Source: GSA-30 sp036384435
GTDB taxonomy: Bacteria; Pseudomonadota; Gammaproteobacteria; Xanthomonadales; Rhodanobacteraceae
Direction of reading: 5' to 3'
Length of the DNA stretch: 64,000 bases
NCBI RefSeq assembly: GCF_036384435.1
Contig: NZ_DASVMI010000030.1
Location: forward strand, 1 to 64,000
This document shows positions 51,750-61,978 of this stretch, piece after piece; position 1 is the first letter of the stretch; every line of letters begins with the position of its first letter. The notes under the pieces are model-generated. The model saw nothing but the letters and a program-made list of their open reading frames with translations. It searched no databases and was not told the origin of the DNA. A program made the translations under genes and the position numbers.

Positions 51750-52628
51750 TCAATAAGGACTCGGTCGGTCGCTGCGTGTGTATCGCTTGTAATGCCATTG
51801 ATACTGCGTGAATGCCAGTTCCACGCATTGCTCGACGCCACGATTGAGCGCGGTGCAGGCGGTGGCCAGGTCATCGTCGGCCAAGCCTTCGGGCGCGGGA
51901 ATCAGGTGTATGCGAAAACCTTCGCCGCGTGGCAGGCGCTCGGCAAAGGCGAACAGCACGGTGGCGCCGGTGCGCGCGGCAAGGCGCGGCAGTAGCACCA
52001 TGGTTTCCGCATCGCGACCGAAGAAGGGCGCGAGCTGTCCCTCGCCCGAGCGCGGCTTCTGGTCGGGCAGGATACCCACCGTGCCACCAGCGGCCAGTCG
52101 CTTGTAGAGTGTGCGCACTCCAGCGCCCTCGGCACGCACCTGCTCAGGCGCCAGTGCACCGCGCGCCTTGCGCAGCAAGGCTTCGACAGCGGCGATACGT
52201 GGCGGGCGATACAGGATCGCCATGGTCGTCTTGCGGCACAGCCAGTAGTTGAGCAACTCCCAGCAACCCAGGTGCGGTGCGGCGATGATCACGCCCTTGC
52301 CCGCAGCCAGGGCTTCATCGAACAACGCCTCGCCACGCACCTCACGCACCAGCGCCAGGGCGCGCATGGCATCACTACCCCAGATCTTGGCGATCTCGGT
52401 AATCGACCTGCCACTGTCGATCATCACCTCGCGCAACAACGCCGCCTGCGCCTGCGCACCCAGGTCGGGCCGCACGATGCGCAAATTGGTCGCCGTATGC
52501 CGCACCGACCGCGCCTGCCGCCACAGCGACACTTTGCCGATCCATCCACCCATCGCATGCAGGGCACGCAAGGGCAACAGACCGAACAGGCGAAGAAGCA
52601 GGTAAAGCAGGTAGATGTCGGGGCGCAT
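51750..52628 (-). CDS. LpxL/HtrB-type lipid A acyltransferase
   Basis: A 292-residue inner-membrane acyltransferase with one N-terminal membrane helix and the catalytic HxxxxE (APHLGCWELLNYW). Downstream segments are GTVGILPDQKPRSGEGQLAPFFG and FTQYQWHYKRY, as in the family. It adds a secondary acyl chain to lipid A. ATG 52628 is the family start. An inverted-repeat element begins 10 bp upstream of it. Confidence 0.9.
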   Translation of the reverse strand: MRPDIYLLYLLLRLFGLLPLRALHAMGGWIGKVSLWRQARSVRHTATNLRIVRPDLGAQAQAALLREVMIDSGRSITEIAKIWGSDAMRALALVREVRGEALFDEALAAGKGVIIAAPHLGCWELLNYWLCRKTTMAILYRPPRIAAVEALLRKARGALAPEQVRAEGAGVRTLYKRLAAGGTVGILPDQKPRSGEGQLAPFFGRDAETMVLLPRLAARTGATVLFAFAERLPRGEGFRIHLIPAPEGLADDDLATACTALNRGVEQCVELAFTQYQWHYKRYTRSDRPSPY

Positions 52629-52637
52629 TAGGGGGTA

Positions 52638-52807
52638 GGCCGGCCGCTGCGCGGCCTGTGAGGGGTGAGGAGTGAGGCGCAAAAGCGAGATGGTACGCGA
52701 CGTGACGAGTTGGGGGTGAGGCATGAAGGGCTATAAAGTAAAAACAGAAGCCACATATCCGCGTAACTCTGCCCCCTTACTCCTCACAGGCCGTGCAACG
52801 GCCGGCC
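52638..52807. repeat. 170-bp inverted-repeat element
   Basis: Arms of 26 bp (52638-52663 and 52782-52807) are complementary except at two positions and enclose 118 bp. The arm begins GGCCGGCCG and ends GGCCTGTGAGG. It sits between the acyltransferase and dtd and looks like a small non-autonomous (MITE/REP-like) element. Similar short words (gtaaaagc, ctctgccc) occur at about 51650-51700. Confidence 0.6.
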
Positions 52808-52823
52808 TCACTCCTGACGCAAA

Positions 52824-53264
52824 ATGATCTCCCTCATCCAACGTGTCCAATCCGCCCGCGTCGATGTCGCCGGGCAAACCGTCGGGGCCATCGGGCCTGG
52901 CCTGCTGGCCCTCGTGGGGGTGCAACCCGGTGATGGCGAGCCGCAGGTTCGGCGCATGCTTGAGCGCCTGCTTGGGTACCGCGTCTTTGGCGACGACCAG
53001 GGTCGGATGAACCGCAGCCTGACCGATACCGGCGGCGGGCTGCTGCTGGTCAGCCAATTCACCCTGGCCGCCGACACCCGCTCGGGCATGCGGCCGAGTT
53101 TTACGTCGGCCGCCGCCCCCGAGCAGGGTAGGAAATGGTTCGATCGACTGGTCGAACTGGCGCGCGCGGCGCACCCGGGGGTGGAAATCGGGCAGTTCGG
53201 TGCCCATATGGAAGTGCACCTGGTCAATGATGGACCGGTCACTTTCTGGCTCGAAGTTCCCTGA
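52824..53264 (+). CDS. dtd: D-aminoacyl-tRNA deacylase Dtd
   Basis: A 146-residue enzyme freeing tRNA from mischarged D-amino acids. Family motifs: MISLIQRVQSARV, LLLVSQFTLAAD and the C-terminal NDGPVTFWL. Length is typical. Confidence 0.96.
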   Translation: MISLIQRVQSARVDVAGQTVGAIGPGLLALVGVQPGDGEPQVRRMLERLLGYRVFGDDQGRMNRSLTDTGGGLLLVSQFTLAADTRSGMRPSFTSAAAPEQGRKWFDRLVELARAAHPGVEIGQFGAHMEVHLVNDGPVTFWLEVP

Positions 53265-53383
53265 ATCGCGCCGGGTAGCCATACGGCCCTCAAAACATCC
53301 CACGGTTTCGCCGATATCACTCGCAAGCGCTTGTTTGGCGCGATTTTTGCGTGTTCCGGTCGCGCGAACTTTTCCTTGAAAAC

Positions 53384-53412
53384 TGGTCAAAAAAGCGCCA
53401 CATCGGTATACT
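53384..53412 (+). promoter_or_regulatory. Sigma70-type promoter of rpoD
   Basis: A -35-like TGGTCA (53384-53389), 17-bp spacer and TATACT (53407-53412), 30 bp upstream of the rpoD ATG. Confidence 0.6.
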
Positions 53413-53441
53413 GATCGGTTCCTGCATACGCGGCGGTAGGT

Positions 53442-55301
<1,860 letters not shown>

Positions 55302-55317
55302 GCCGTTGCGGTCAGCC

Positions 55318-55356
55318 AGACAAGAAAAACCCGCTTCGGCGGGTTTTTTCTTGTCT
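55318..55356 (+). terminator. Terminator after rpoD
   Basis: AACCCGC-type stem (acccgc with gcgggt around loop ttcg) followed by TTTTTT. Outer bases agacaag/cttgtct extend the pairing. It begins 17 bp after the rpoD stop. Confidence 0.9.
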
Positions 55357-55402
55357 GCGCCATCTCGACATGTATTCTGCAAGATCCAGGAGATGACCAC
55401 CC

Positions 55403-56107
55403 ATGACTGAGCTTTCGGTTAACCATCGCGAACGCATAGACTCCGGATTGGGTTTTGTGTGGGACAAGCTCCCAACTGCTGCGCACACGGCGGCGGACAT
55501 CCCGCCCGGTGCAACCGACGTGGTCTTGCTACGTATCAAGCGTTCGCATAAAGGCATCGCCGGACAACCGCAAATCCGCCGCCTCTGGGCGCATAACGTC
55601 GACCAGGCCTATCTGGACGAAATCACGCCATTGCGCGACCTGGAGTCGCTCTACATGACACGCGTGACCGCCACCGACCTTTCGGCATTACGGGACATGC
55701 CAAAGCTCCAATCGCTTAGTGTCATCGACGCCACCAAACTCACCACGCTCGATTGGCTACCCCGGACGCCGACACTGCGTGCGCTCGCCCTCGAAAACCT
55801 TAAACGCATCGAAAGCGTTGACGCCCTATCCAGCCTGCCCCAACTGCGCGCCGTGGCGATTGAAGGCAGCATGTGGACGCCGATGCGTATTGCCTCTCTG
55901 CAACCGTTGGCAGCCCTGCACGCCCTGGAATACGTGTTCCTGACCAACCTGCGCGTGGCCGACAAGTCACTCGAACCGTTGCACGGCCTGAAACAGCTGA
56001 AAGCCCTGCACTGTGCTGATTTCTACAACGCCGCTCAATTCCGCAAGCTGGCATTGGCGCAACCGCGCCTGCGCTGCGACTGGTTCAACAAGTACCCGGC
56101 GGCATGA
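55403..56107 (+). CDS. Leucine-rich-repeat protein of unknown function
   Basis: A 234-residue protein without a signal peptide or membrane helix. From about residue 70 it shows six or seven LRR-like units (ITPLRDLESLYMTRVTATDL, MPKLQSLSVIDATKLTTLDW, LPQLRAVAIEGSMW, LHGLKQLKALHCADF). The N-terminal 65 residues are unlike any family I know. Likely a cytoplasmic protein-binding scaffold. Nothing ties it to rpoD beyond position. Confidence 0.7.
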   Translation: MTELSVNHRERIDSGLGFVWDKLPTAAHTAADIPPGATDVVLLRIKRSHKGIAGQPQIRRLWAHNVDQAYLDEITPLRDLESLYMTRVTATDLSALRDMPKLQSLSVIDATKLTTLDWLPRTPTLRALALENLKRIESVDALSSLPQLRAVAIEGSMWTPMRIASLQPLAALHALEYVFLTNLRVADKSLEPLHGLKQLKALHCADFYNAAQFRKLALAQPRLRCDWFNKYPAA

Positions 56108-56227
56108 TCACACGCGCTCCATGCATGGGCCACTGCGCCCATGTCGCCACGCTCCTTGGAGCGGACAGATAGTCTGCCTGAGTGTTTCCCTGGTTCGGCC
56201 GTACTTATGTGATCTCATGCGCCCCAA

Positions 56228-56253
56228 GAAAAAGCCCCGCCGAAGCGGGGCTT
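56228..56253 (-). terminator. Terminator after the flotillin-like gene
   Basis: On the minus strand AAGCCCCGC pairs with GCGGGGCTT around TTCG and is followed by TTTCTT. It lies about 110 bp after the stop of the 56363 gene. Confidence 0.75.
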
Positions 56254-56362
56254 AGTTGCTCCCTGCAAACCATCCCTGGCATGCCACCTCCTCACCGGAT
56301 CGACACCGCCCTCCTGGCGGTATCGGGCCATCCCTGGCCGCAGCACCCGGTTACACGCGCAC

Positions 56363-58351
56363 TTATCCCTGTTGCAGCGCGCGTGACGACTCATCGGGCA
56401 AGCTGGCGTCAGCCTTCTCCGCCAACAGTGAGCTGGCCAACTGGATCAGCGACGACAGTCCACCGGTGTTGCCGGCATCGCCGCTGCCCAGCGCGATCTT
56501 CGGCACGATGGCGATATGGCCGTCCCTGATAGCTTCGGCGAACTGTGCGCCCAGGGTATTGATCAGTTGCAGGCGCGCACCTTCGCCGGTCAACGCCTTG
56601 GACTTGGCGTGAATAGCCTCCGCCTCGGCCTTACCCACCGCAGCAATCGCACTGGCGCGGCCATCGCCTTCGGCAGTCAGGCGACGACGTTCGGCATCGG
56701 CATCGATACCAATGACCTCGGCTCGCTTGTTGGCCTCCACCACCGATGCCTCACCCACGTTCTTCTTGATCTCGATATGGATCACCGAATTGGTCAGCTC
56801 GGCCTGGATGTCAGTCTTGGCGCGCGCCTCACGCAGCGAGCGCTCCTTCACCGTCGACTGCTCCTGCAACTCGAACGTCGCCACCTGCTCCAGTGCCACC
56901 TGGCGATCACGCAGCTGATTGAGGATCGCATCGATGCGCGCGCCAGAGGCATTTCCGGTGCTGCCATGCGGCGTACCGATCAGCACTTCCTGAAGCTCCA
57001 GGTTATAGGCTGCAAAGCGCGTCATCATTTCCACGCCAGCGACCTTCTGCACGTCCGCGCGATCCTGGATCAACTGGATCAACGTCTTGGTCTGGCCGAT
57101 GTTCTTGAAATACGCACTCACCATCGGGTCCAGCGTCTGGTCCACCAGGCGCTTGATGTCACCGAAGCGCTGCACCACCAACGGTGCCTTGCGATAGTCG
57201 ATATGCACCACCACCGACAACGGCAGCAACGGCTCGAAGGCGTCCTTGGTGATCAACGACACTTCCGACAGGTTTTCGTCGAATTTGTGATTGTTGGTGA
57301 CTTCCGGCGTCCATTTCAAAATGAAATTGGTCGTCGGCACCAGTTGGATCTTGCCCGCATAGGTGTTGAAGGCATACTTGCCCGGCAGCAACGGCTCTTT
57401 CCACACGCCACGGCATTCGTTGTCCACCAGTTCGCCATGCGAATAGCCCTCGCCCGAGCGATCCATGCCCTGCTTGCCGATATAGGAAACCACTACACCC
57501 ACAAAGCCCACCGGCACCACGGTCTTGGGAATGAAATCCACCGTGGCAAACAAGCGGTTGATGTAATACGTGCCTTCCACCAGCACCTGGTGCTGGCGAC
57601 CACGACTACCGCCGGCGCGCAGGAAGGCATCGATGTTCTGGAAATTGTTATGGAAGGTCAGGCGATTGGCGGCATCCTGACCCACGCGCGGGGCGACGAT
57701 TTCATCGGCAGGCAGCACCGGGCCATCGTGCACGGTGACCACACCGAGCATGTCATTGACGGCATCTTCCGTGGCAGCTTTTGGATGGCCACCCACGATG
57801 ACCACGGGCGAGAAGCCACCGCGATCACGCAGCACGTTGCCCATCTGATCGATGGTGCCACGCTCCTCCTCCGATAGCAGCAAGCCATGCACCCGCGTAG
57901 CCGTGATGATGGCGAACTGCGCCACGTTGATGGCATACGTACCTTCGCGCAGGATGGCACGCTGCGGGCCCTTCTGGCCGTGCGCCTTCAGAAACGCGGC
58001 GGCATCTTCGATACCTGGCTCCACATTGCGACCCAAGGCCTGACCATCGATCAGGTCTTCGCCGTCGCGCGCAAAGATGTAGCCAATTTCGCCTTGCGGG
58101 ATGGTCACCAGTTCCACCTTGTGCACCCGATACTGAAAAGGCGCGAAGTAGTGCAAGCCGCCACGCAGCACACGCGGCTGATAACCCACCTCCGCGTTCA
58201 GCGCGATCAATCCACGCACCAGCGACGGTGCGCCCCACAGGCGTTCGACCACACCCACGCGGTCATTGGGTATGTAGACAATGACGTTGGATATGAAAAC
58301 CAGCACGATCAACACAACAACGGCAGCAGCGATTGCAATGAGCCAGGTCAT
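56363..58351 (-). CDS. Flotillin-like SPFH/band-7 membrane protein
   Basis: A 662-residue protein with one N-terminal membrane helix (MTWLIAIAAAVVVLIVLVF), a long band-7 domain (about 30-430) and an Ala/Glu-rich coiled coil (about 490-580, VKERSLREARAKTDIQAEL). Related proteins scaffold membrane microdomains. The gene next upstream encodes a YjfI-like protein, recalling the yjfIJK stress genes, but no PspA-like YjfJ is here. Confidence 0.86.
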   Translation of the reverse strand: MTWLIAIAAAVVVLIVLVFISNVIVYIPNDRVGVVERLWGAPSLVRGLIALNAEVGYQPRVLRGGLHYFAPFQYRVHKVELVTIPQGEIGYIFARDGEDLIDGQALGRNVEPGIEDAAAFLKAHGQKGPQRAILREGTYAINVAQFAIITATRVHGLLLSEEERGTIDQMGNVLRDRGGFSPVVIVGGHPKAATEDAVNDMLGVVTVHDGPVLPADEIVAPRVGQDAANRLTFHNNFQNIDAFLRAGGSRGRQHQVLVEGTYYINRLFATVDFIPKTVVPVGFVGVVVSYIGKQGMDRSGEGYSHGELVDNECRGVWKEPLLPGKYAFNTYAGKIQLVPTTNFILKWTPEVTNNHKFDENLSEVSLITKDAFEPLLPLSVVVHIDYRKAPLVVQRFGDIKRLVDQTLDPMVSAYFKNIGQTKTLIQLIQDRADVQKVAGVEMMTRFAAYNLELQEVLIGTPHGSTGNASGARIDAILNQLRDRQVALEQVATFELQEQSTVKERSLREARAKTDIQAELTNSVIHIEIKKNVGEASVVEANKRAEVIGIDADAERRRLTAEGDGRASAIAAVGKAEAEAIHAKSKALTGEGARLQLINTLGAQFAEAIRDGHIAIVPKIALGSGDAGNTGGLSSLIQLASSLLAEKADASLPDESSRALQQG

Positions 58352-58564
58352 GGCTGAATGTCCTTGTGTAATGAGCCCCGGCCTCGCCGGGAGAGCTCGA
58401 AAAATCGGCCGCTGCCAGCAACTGGCAAAGCGACCCCTAGCCACCCGGTGCGCGGGCAGCCCTCGATGGATAAACCGGAAAACCCCTTGGAATGGGCGAC
58501 TAACGCATGGCACCAGGCGCCGCGCAGACACACGGTTGACGTAGACGATGCATGGCAATTTTCC

Positions 58565-59167
58565 CTATCGGATAAGACCGGAGAGTTCGTTGACCGTATC
58601 GATGGCGTTGCGCCCCATCACGTCGAGCTCCTCGACGATATTGGCCAGTGGCGCATGCGCGGAAATCTGTCCAAACAGAATGTAGTGATCGCCAACCAGA
58701 CCCACGTTGGATAACGGCAGGCGCGGCCCCAGGCGCAGGCAGGCCTCATTGAAACGAGCCGGATCGATAACCGAGGCCACATCGCACAAGGCCACGGCCA
58801 TGAAGATCTCATGCTCGCTCACAACCAGTTGCACGGGCTGGTCACCGTAGTGCGCCAGCGCCAGTTCCACGGCGGGCGGCGCATCGTGCATGCGGATATC
58901 GACCAGATGCGGCCGTGTGGCCGCGTACTCGCGCAAGGCATCGAACAAGCCTTGCGTGCTCCATTTGTCGTTCATGTCGGCGAGGTCCATGCCCTCGATC
59001 AACCGTTCGGTGCGCACGTTGCGGTGACTACGCAGAAACTCCCTGACCAACGCCTGTTCGCTCGAAGTCATGTAGATCCGCGGAATCGTCATGCCCATCC
59101 GCGTCATGCGTTCACGAAACGCCTTCTGGCGTTGCGCTCCCGTGCTGACTGCCTGTTTGGATGACAT
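58565..59167 (-). CDS. YjfI-like DUF2170 protein
   Basis: A 200-residue cytoplasmic protein. The N-terminal 60 residues are basic and helical (AQRQKAFRERMTRMGMTIPR). The rest matches the DUF2170 style (LVVSEHEIFMAVALCDVASV, NVGLVGDHYILFGQISA). Genes of this type stand next to PspA/flotillin-type envelope-stress genes. A 14-bp palindrome is 29 bp upstream. Confidence 0.75.
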   Translation of the reverse strand: MSSKQAVSTGAQRQKAFRERMTRMGMTIPRIYMTSSEQALVREFLRSHRNVRTERLIEGMDLADMNDKWSTQGLFDALREYAATRPHLVDIRMHDAPPAVELALAHYGDQPVQLVVSEHEIFMAVALCDVASVIDPARFNEACLRLGPRLPLSNVGLVGDHYILFGQISAHAPLANIVEELDVMGRNAIDTVNELSGLIR

Positions 59168-59496
59168 GGCTTTGCCGGCGCTCCCTGACGCTACGCGTTA
59201 CGCGTAACGGAATGGATGCGTACGATACGCCGGTCAGGGCTGCTACACAATCACACTGCTGCGGCGCGGCGCAATTTAATAAATAACAATATTAATCAGC
59301 AACTTACGTATTGAGTTTAGCGCAACTCAGCCGCTCGGCACGGAGGCCATCCCGGGACAACCTGGTGTAAAGGCCTTGTCTTGGCTGGCTGGCCTTCCCT
59401 GCTTCCGCATTCTTCCGGCAGGCCGCCTTCAATTCGCCATCTGGCAACCCGTATCAGCCACATCGCAGGACCACACTGCCAGCCAAGGAGACTTCG
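59168..59496. other. Intergenic region with promoter-like AT-rich segment
   Basis: A 329-bp divergent region between the YjfI-like gene and the 59497 gene. It has the palindrome at 59196-59209 and an AT-rich core (about 59270-59310, ttaataaataacaatattaa), which is the likely promoter zone. No supported gene. Confidence 0.5.
59196..59209. promoter_or_regulatory. Perfect 14-bp palindrome upstream of yjfI-like gene
   Basis: CGTTACGCGTAACG is an exact self-complement located 29 bp upstream of the minus-strand ATG at 59167, a suitable place for an operator. No regulator is adjacent. Confidence 0.45.
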
Positions 59497-59976
59497 ATGA
59501 AATCCTGGTTGATCTGTGTCGCGACGCTGTTGCTGCTTCCCTTGCTGGCATTGGCCGCGTACGACGTATGCGTATTCCAGCCAGCCCGCCTGGACATGCG
59601 CATCGCCATAGCGCATGCACCGGCAGCAGACCGCGTCCCCTCACCAGGCTTCGCTGCCCAATTGCAAATGCAGACTCCGGACCTGGTTCCCTACTCCACG
59701 CGCTTGCTGATGCGGCAAGTCGATTTCTCGACATCCCGCTACTGGGGGCTGCACTATTTTCTATGGTCCCAGCTCAACGCGCTGCACCTGTCCGATGACG
59801 AGCGTCTGGCCATCATCGCAAGCCAAGGGTTCCCGGCACCGTATGGCCCGGATCTCGTGCACGCCTCGCAATGCGCCTTCGGGGAACAACCCGATCAGCT
59901 CGACAGCTCCGACATGACCGCCCTGGTGTGGCTCATTCGCGATGGCGCGCGCCAGAAGACCTGTCCGCACGCATAA
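59497..59976 (+). CDS. Hypothetical exported/anchored protein
   Basis: A 159-residue protein with an N-terminal hydrophobic segment (about 4-23) that may be a signal or anchor. After it, Cys residues occur in YDVCVFQP, ASQCAFG and KTCPHA. The central part (YWGLHYFLWSQLNALHLSDDERLAIIA) is helical. I do not recognise the family. Confidence 0.6.
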   Translation: MKSWLICVATLLLLPLLALAAYDVCVFQPARLDMRIAIAHAPAADRVPSPGFAAQLQMQTPDLVPYSTRLLMRQVDFSTSRYWGLHYFLWSQLNALHLSDDERLAIIASQGFPAPYGPDLVHASQCAFGEQPDQLDSSDMTALVWLIRDGARQKTCPHA

Positions 59977-60147
59977 ATCCGGGACATTCCCCGAGAACAC
60001 CCGCCCCATGCCACGGCTTGACGACATGAAGATCGACGGTCGCCTGGACCAGTACCGTCAAGGGCGGTGCGCCAGGGGCTTCTCGACGAAGCTGAGGACA
60101 GGGATCGACGAAGAGCATCGATGCCCTGGCTTCTATCGGCACTTCGC

Positions 60148-60181
60148 AAAAAGAAAGGGCCCGCCGAGGCGAGCCCTTTCC
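60148..60181 (-). terminator. Terminator after the His-rich peptide gene
   Basis: On the minus strand GAAAGGGCTCGCC folds with GGCGGGCCCTTTC around TC (one bulge) and is followed by TTTTTG. It starts just after the stop at 60187. Confidence 0.75.
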
Positions 60182-60186
60182 AACCA

Positions 60187-60375
60187 TCAGCGGTGGTGAA
60201 CCACCCGGTGATGCACCGGCCGGCGATGATGCACCGGGTGACGGTGGTGTACCGGATGATGCACGCGATGGTGCACCGGGTGATGCACAGGATGGTGAAC
60301 CGGCTGCGCCATGACCGGCGAAGCCATCAGGCCCATGCCAAGCACCAGACCCATACCCAACAGCAAACGCTTCAT
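60187..60375 (-). CDS. Exported histidine-rich peptide
   Basis: A 62-residue precursor: signal peptide to about residue 23 (ends SPVMAQ), then a mature part made almost wholly of His, Pro, Val and Arg in HHPVHH-like repeats. About half of the mature residues are His. It should bind Ni, Cu or Zn in the periplasm, or buffer them. It has its own terminator and a plausible ribosome-binding site (GAGG before the ATG). Real coding is supported by the signal peptide. Confidence 0.7.
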   Translation of the reverse strand: MKRLLLGMGLVLGMGLMASPVMAQPVHHPVHHPVHHRVHHPVHHRHPVHHRRPVHHRVVHHR

Positions 60376-60484
60376 GGCCCCTCCTCAACGTATCGACCGG
60401 AATGTGGGCGAAGCTTACTGCACGCGCACGTCGCCGCAACGCCAAGGAAAAAAGAAATTTTCCGACCCGTCCGAACGGTCGCCG

Positions 60485-60856
60485 TCAGCCCATGTCGTAG
60501 AAGAACTGTTCCGAGATCACCTTGTCATCCTTGACGTGGTACACACAGATCTCGGTCATCAACTGCCGTCCGTGTTGCTTCATGGTCACATCCAAGGTCA
60601 TGGTGATGCTGAACCATTGGCCCGCCACCAGCGGATCGCTGACCTCAATGCGATGCAGGTCATCCACGGCATCCTGGAACGCCTGCCCCTTCTTCAGGAT
60701 GGCATCGAGCCCCTTCACGCTCCCCAGCGCGCCCGGCTGCGCGCCTGGCGGCTCCAGGCTCTCGGCATCCTGGGCATACAACTCCCGTTGCGCCGCCTCG
60801 AACTGTCCCGCCCGACACAACTCCACCAGGCGCCTCGCCACCGACTCGATACTCAT
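60485..60856 (-). CDS. SnoaL/NTF2-like protein
   Basis: A 123-residue protein of the NTF2-like fold (LVELCRAGQFEAAQRELYAQDA, IEVSDPLVAGQWFSITMTLD, CVYHVKDDKVISEQFFYDMG). It binds small hydrophobic ligands or has catalytic roles in its family, but no residue here says which. ATG 60856 has GGAG upstream; the longer frame is not supported. Confidence 0.8.
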   Translation of the reverse strand: MSIESVARRLVELCRAGQFEAAQRELYAQDAESLEPPGAQPGALGSVKGLDAILKKGQAFQDAVDDLHRIEVSDPLVAGQWFSITMTLDVTMKQHGRQLMTEICVYHVKDDKVISEQFFYDMG

Positions 60857-60996
60857 GGAAGCCACTCCACAGGAAGGAACCACCAGCCTACGCCCCCAAG
60901 CCCCACACCGCGACCCACCCCACCACTCTCGACGCCCCACCGCCCAGCGGCTAAAATTCGACGTTCCCAGCCGCGCAATGCGGCACCGCACGACGC

Positions 60997-61072
<76 letters not shown>

Positions 61073-61303
61073 CACAACAGTCCAAAGATGTCCGTGTTCT
61101 CTAAACCAAAAAGTGGCCAATTTGGCCAAGTTCTTGTTTATGGAAAGCATAAGTTGGCCGGCTTTGGCCGCAGTTAGGCAGGGCAGGGCCTCGTAGGCCA
61201 TTTAGTCCTTTGGGGCTGCAACGACCCGATCGCGTGCCGAGACGCGCGCGACGGCGGACTGACTGAATGACTTAAGGTGACGGCAGATGGCTCATTGGCC
61301 GAC

Positions 61304-61729
61304 CTAGTCGCAAAGGAAGCGCACCCTGTCGCGGACGGTGTGCACGGGCGCTTCGGCCTCAGCAACTATCGTTCTGATAAACGGTTTGCGAGGATATGAG
61401 CCATCCATCCTGGTGCGATCAAGCACCAACTGGTCGATCTGTGCCTGCTTCTGAGTACACCGTTGCTTCACGTCGTTTGCGCGCAGTTGGTGAAGCTGAC
61501 GAACGAGGTTGTCTAAACATGCCGGCCGTGCGTGAGGGTGCATATCAGCCTGCGTGGCCAAGGCCTCGTGTGTTGGATAAGGAGGCCCTCTTTGAAGGGC
61601 TTCTTCCAGCAACTGCCGGTATCTGCCCAGGCGCTCCTGACCGATAGCTCGCCGTTTCTTCCTACGCCGAGCCGCTGGTGGAGGGATATCCATCAGTTCT
61701 TGAGAACCGGCGCACGTGGGATCTAGCAA
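61304..61729 (-). CDS. Hypothetical island protein (possible second cassette gene)
   Basis: A 141-residue basic protein (MLDPTCAGSQELMDIPP start) with a charged stretch ARRRKKRRAIG and a C-terminus (RTIVAEAEAPVHTVRDRVRF) that could be a helix-turn-helix. No known family. It runs in the same direction as the cassette gene at 61979 and lies just beyond its attC site, where a next cassette would be. Could also be a decayed gene. Confidence 0.4.
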   Translation of the reverse strand: MLDPTCAGSQELMDIPPPAARRRKKRRAIGQERLGRYRQLLEEALQRGPPYPTHEALATQADMHPHARPACLDNLVRQLHQLRANDVKQRCTQKQAQIDQLVLDRTRMDGSYPRKPFIRTIVAEAEAPVHTVRDRVRFLCD

Positions 61730-61918
61730 GATGTCGAGAAGGGGCGACGTCCCCTAAGCAACCAACCAGCTTCGCTAGAGAAATTGCCCGCAGCCGGCAA
61801 ACTGGCTGCCATCAGCATCATCGCGTTGCCTATTGTTGACGTCGAGCCTGACCAATACGGGTGACGTCGAGCAGGCAACGCTTGCGAGCAGCGGAGGGCG
61901 ACCGGGCCAGAAGCGGAC

Positions 61919-61978
61919 AGTCAACACCTGAGTTAAGCCGCGCCGCGAAGCGGCGTCGGCTTGGAGGGATCGTTAGGC
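61919..61978 (-). other. Integron attC recombination site
   Basis: Read on the minus strand, a 60-bp site begins with GCCTAAC (61978-61972, fits RYYYAAC) and ends near GTTGACT (61925-61919, one change from GTTRRRY). The inner part AAGCCGACGCCGC-TTCG-CGGCGCGGCTT is a long imperfect dyad with an unpaired base. This inner part is, as I remember it, that of the aadA-type attC sites. It starts directly after the stop of the 61979 gene, the defining layout of a gene cassette. Confidence 0.85.

Noticed and set aside
60187..60375. Periodic repeats considered as a CRISPR or minisatellite
   Set aside because: Repeat unit is 6-15 bp without unique spacers and encodes an exported His-rich peptide in frame.
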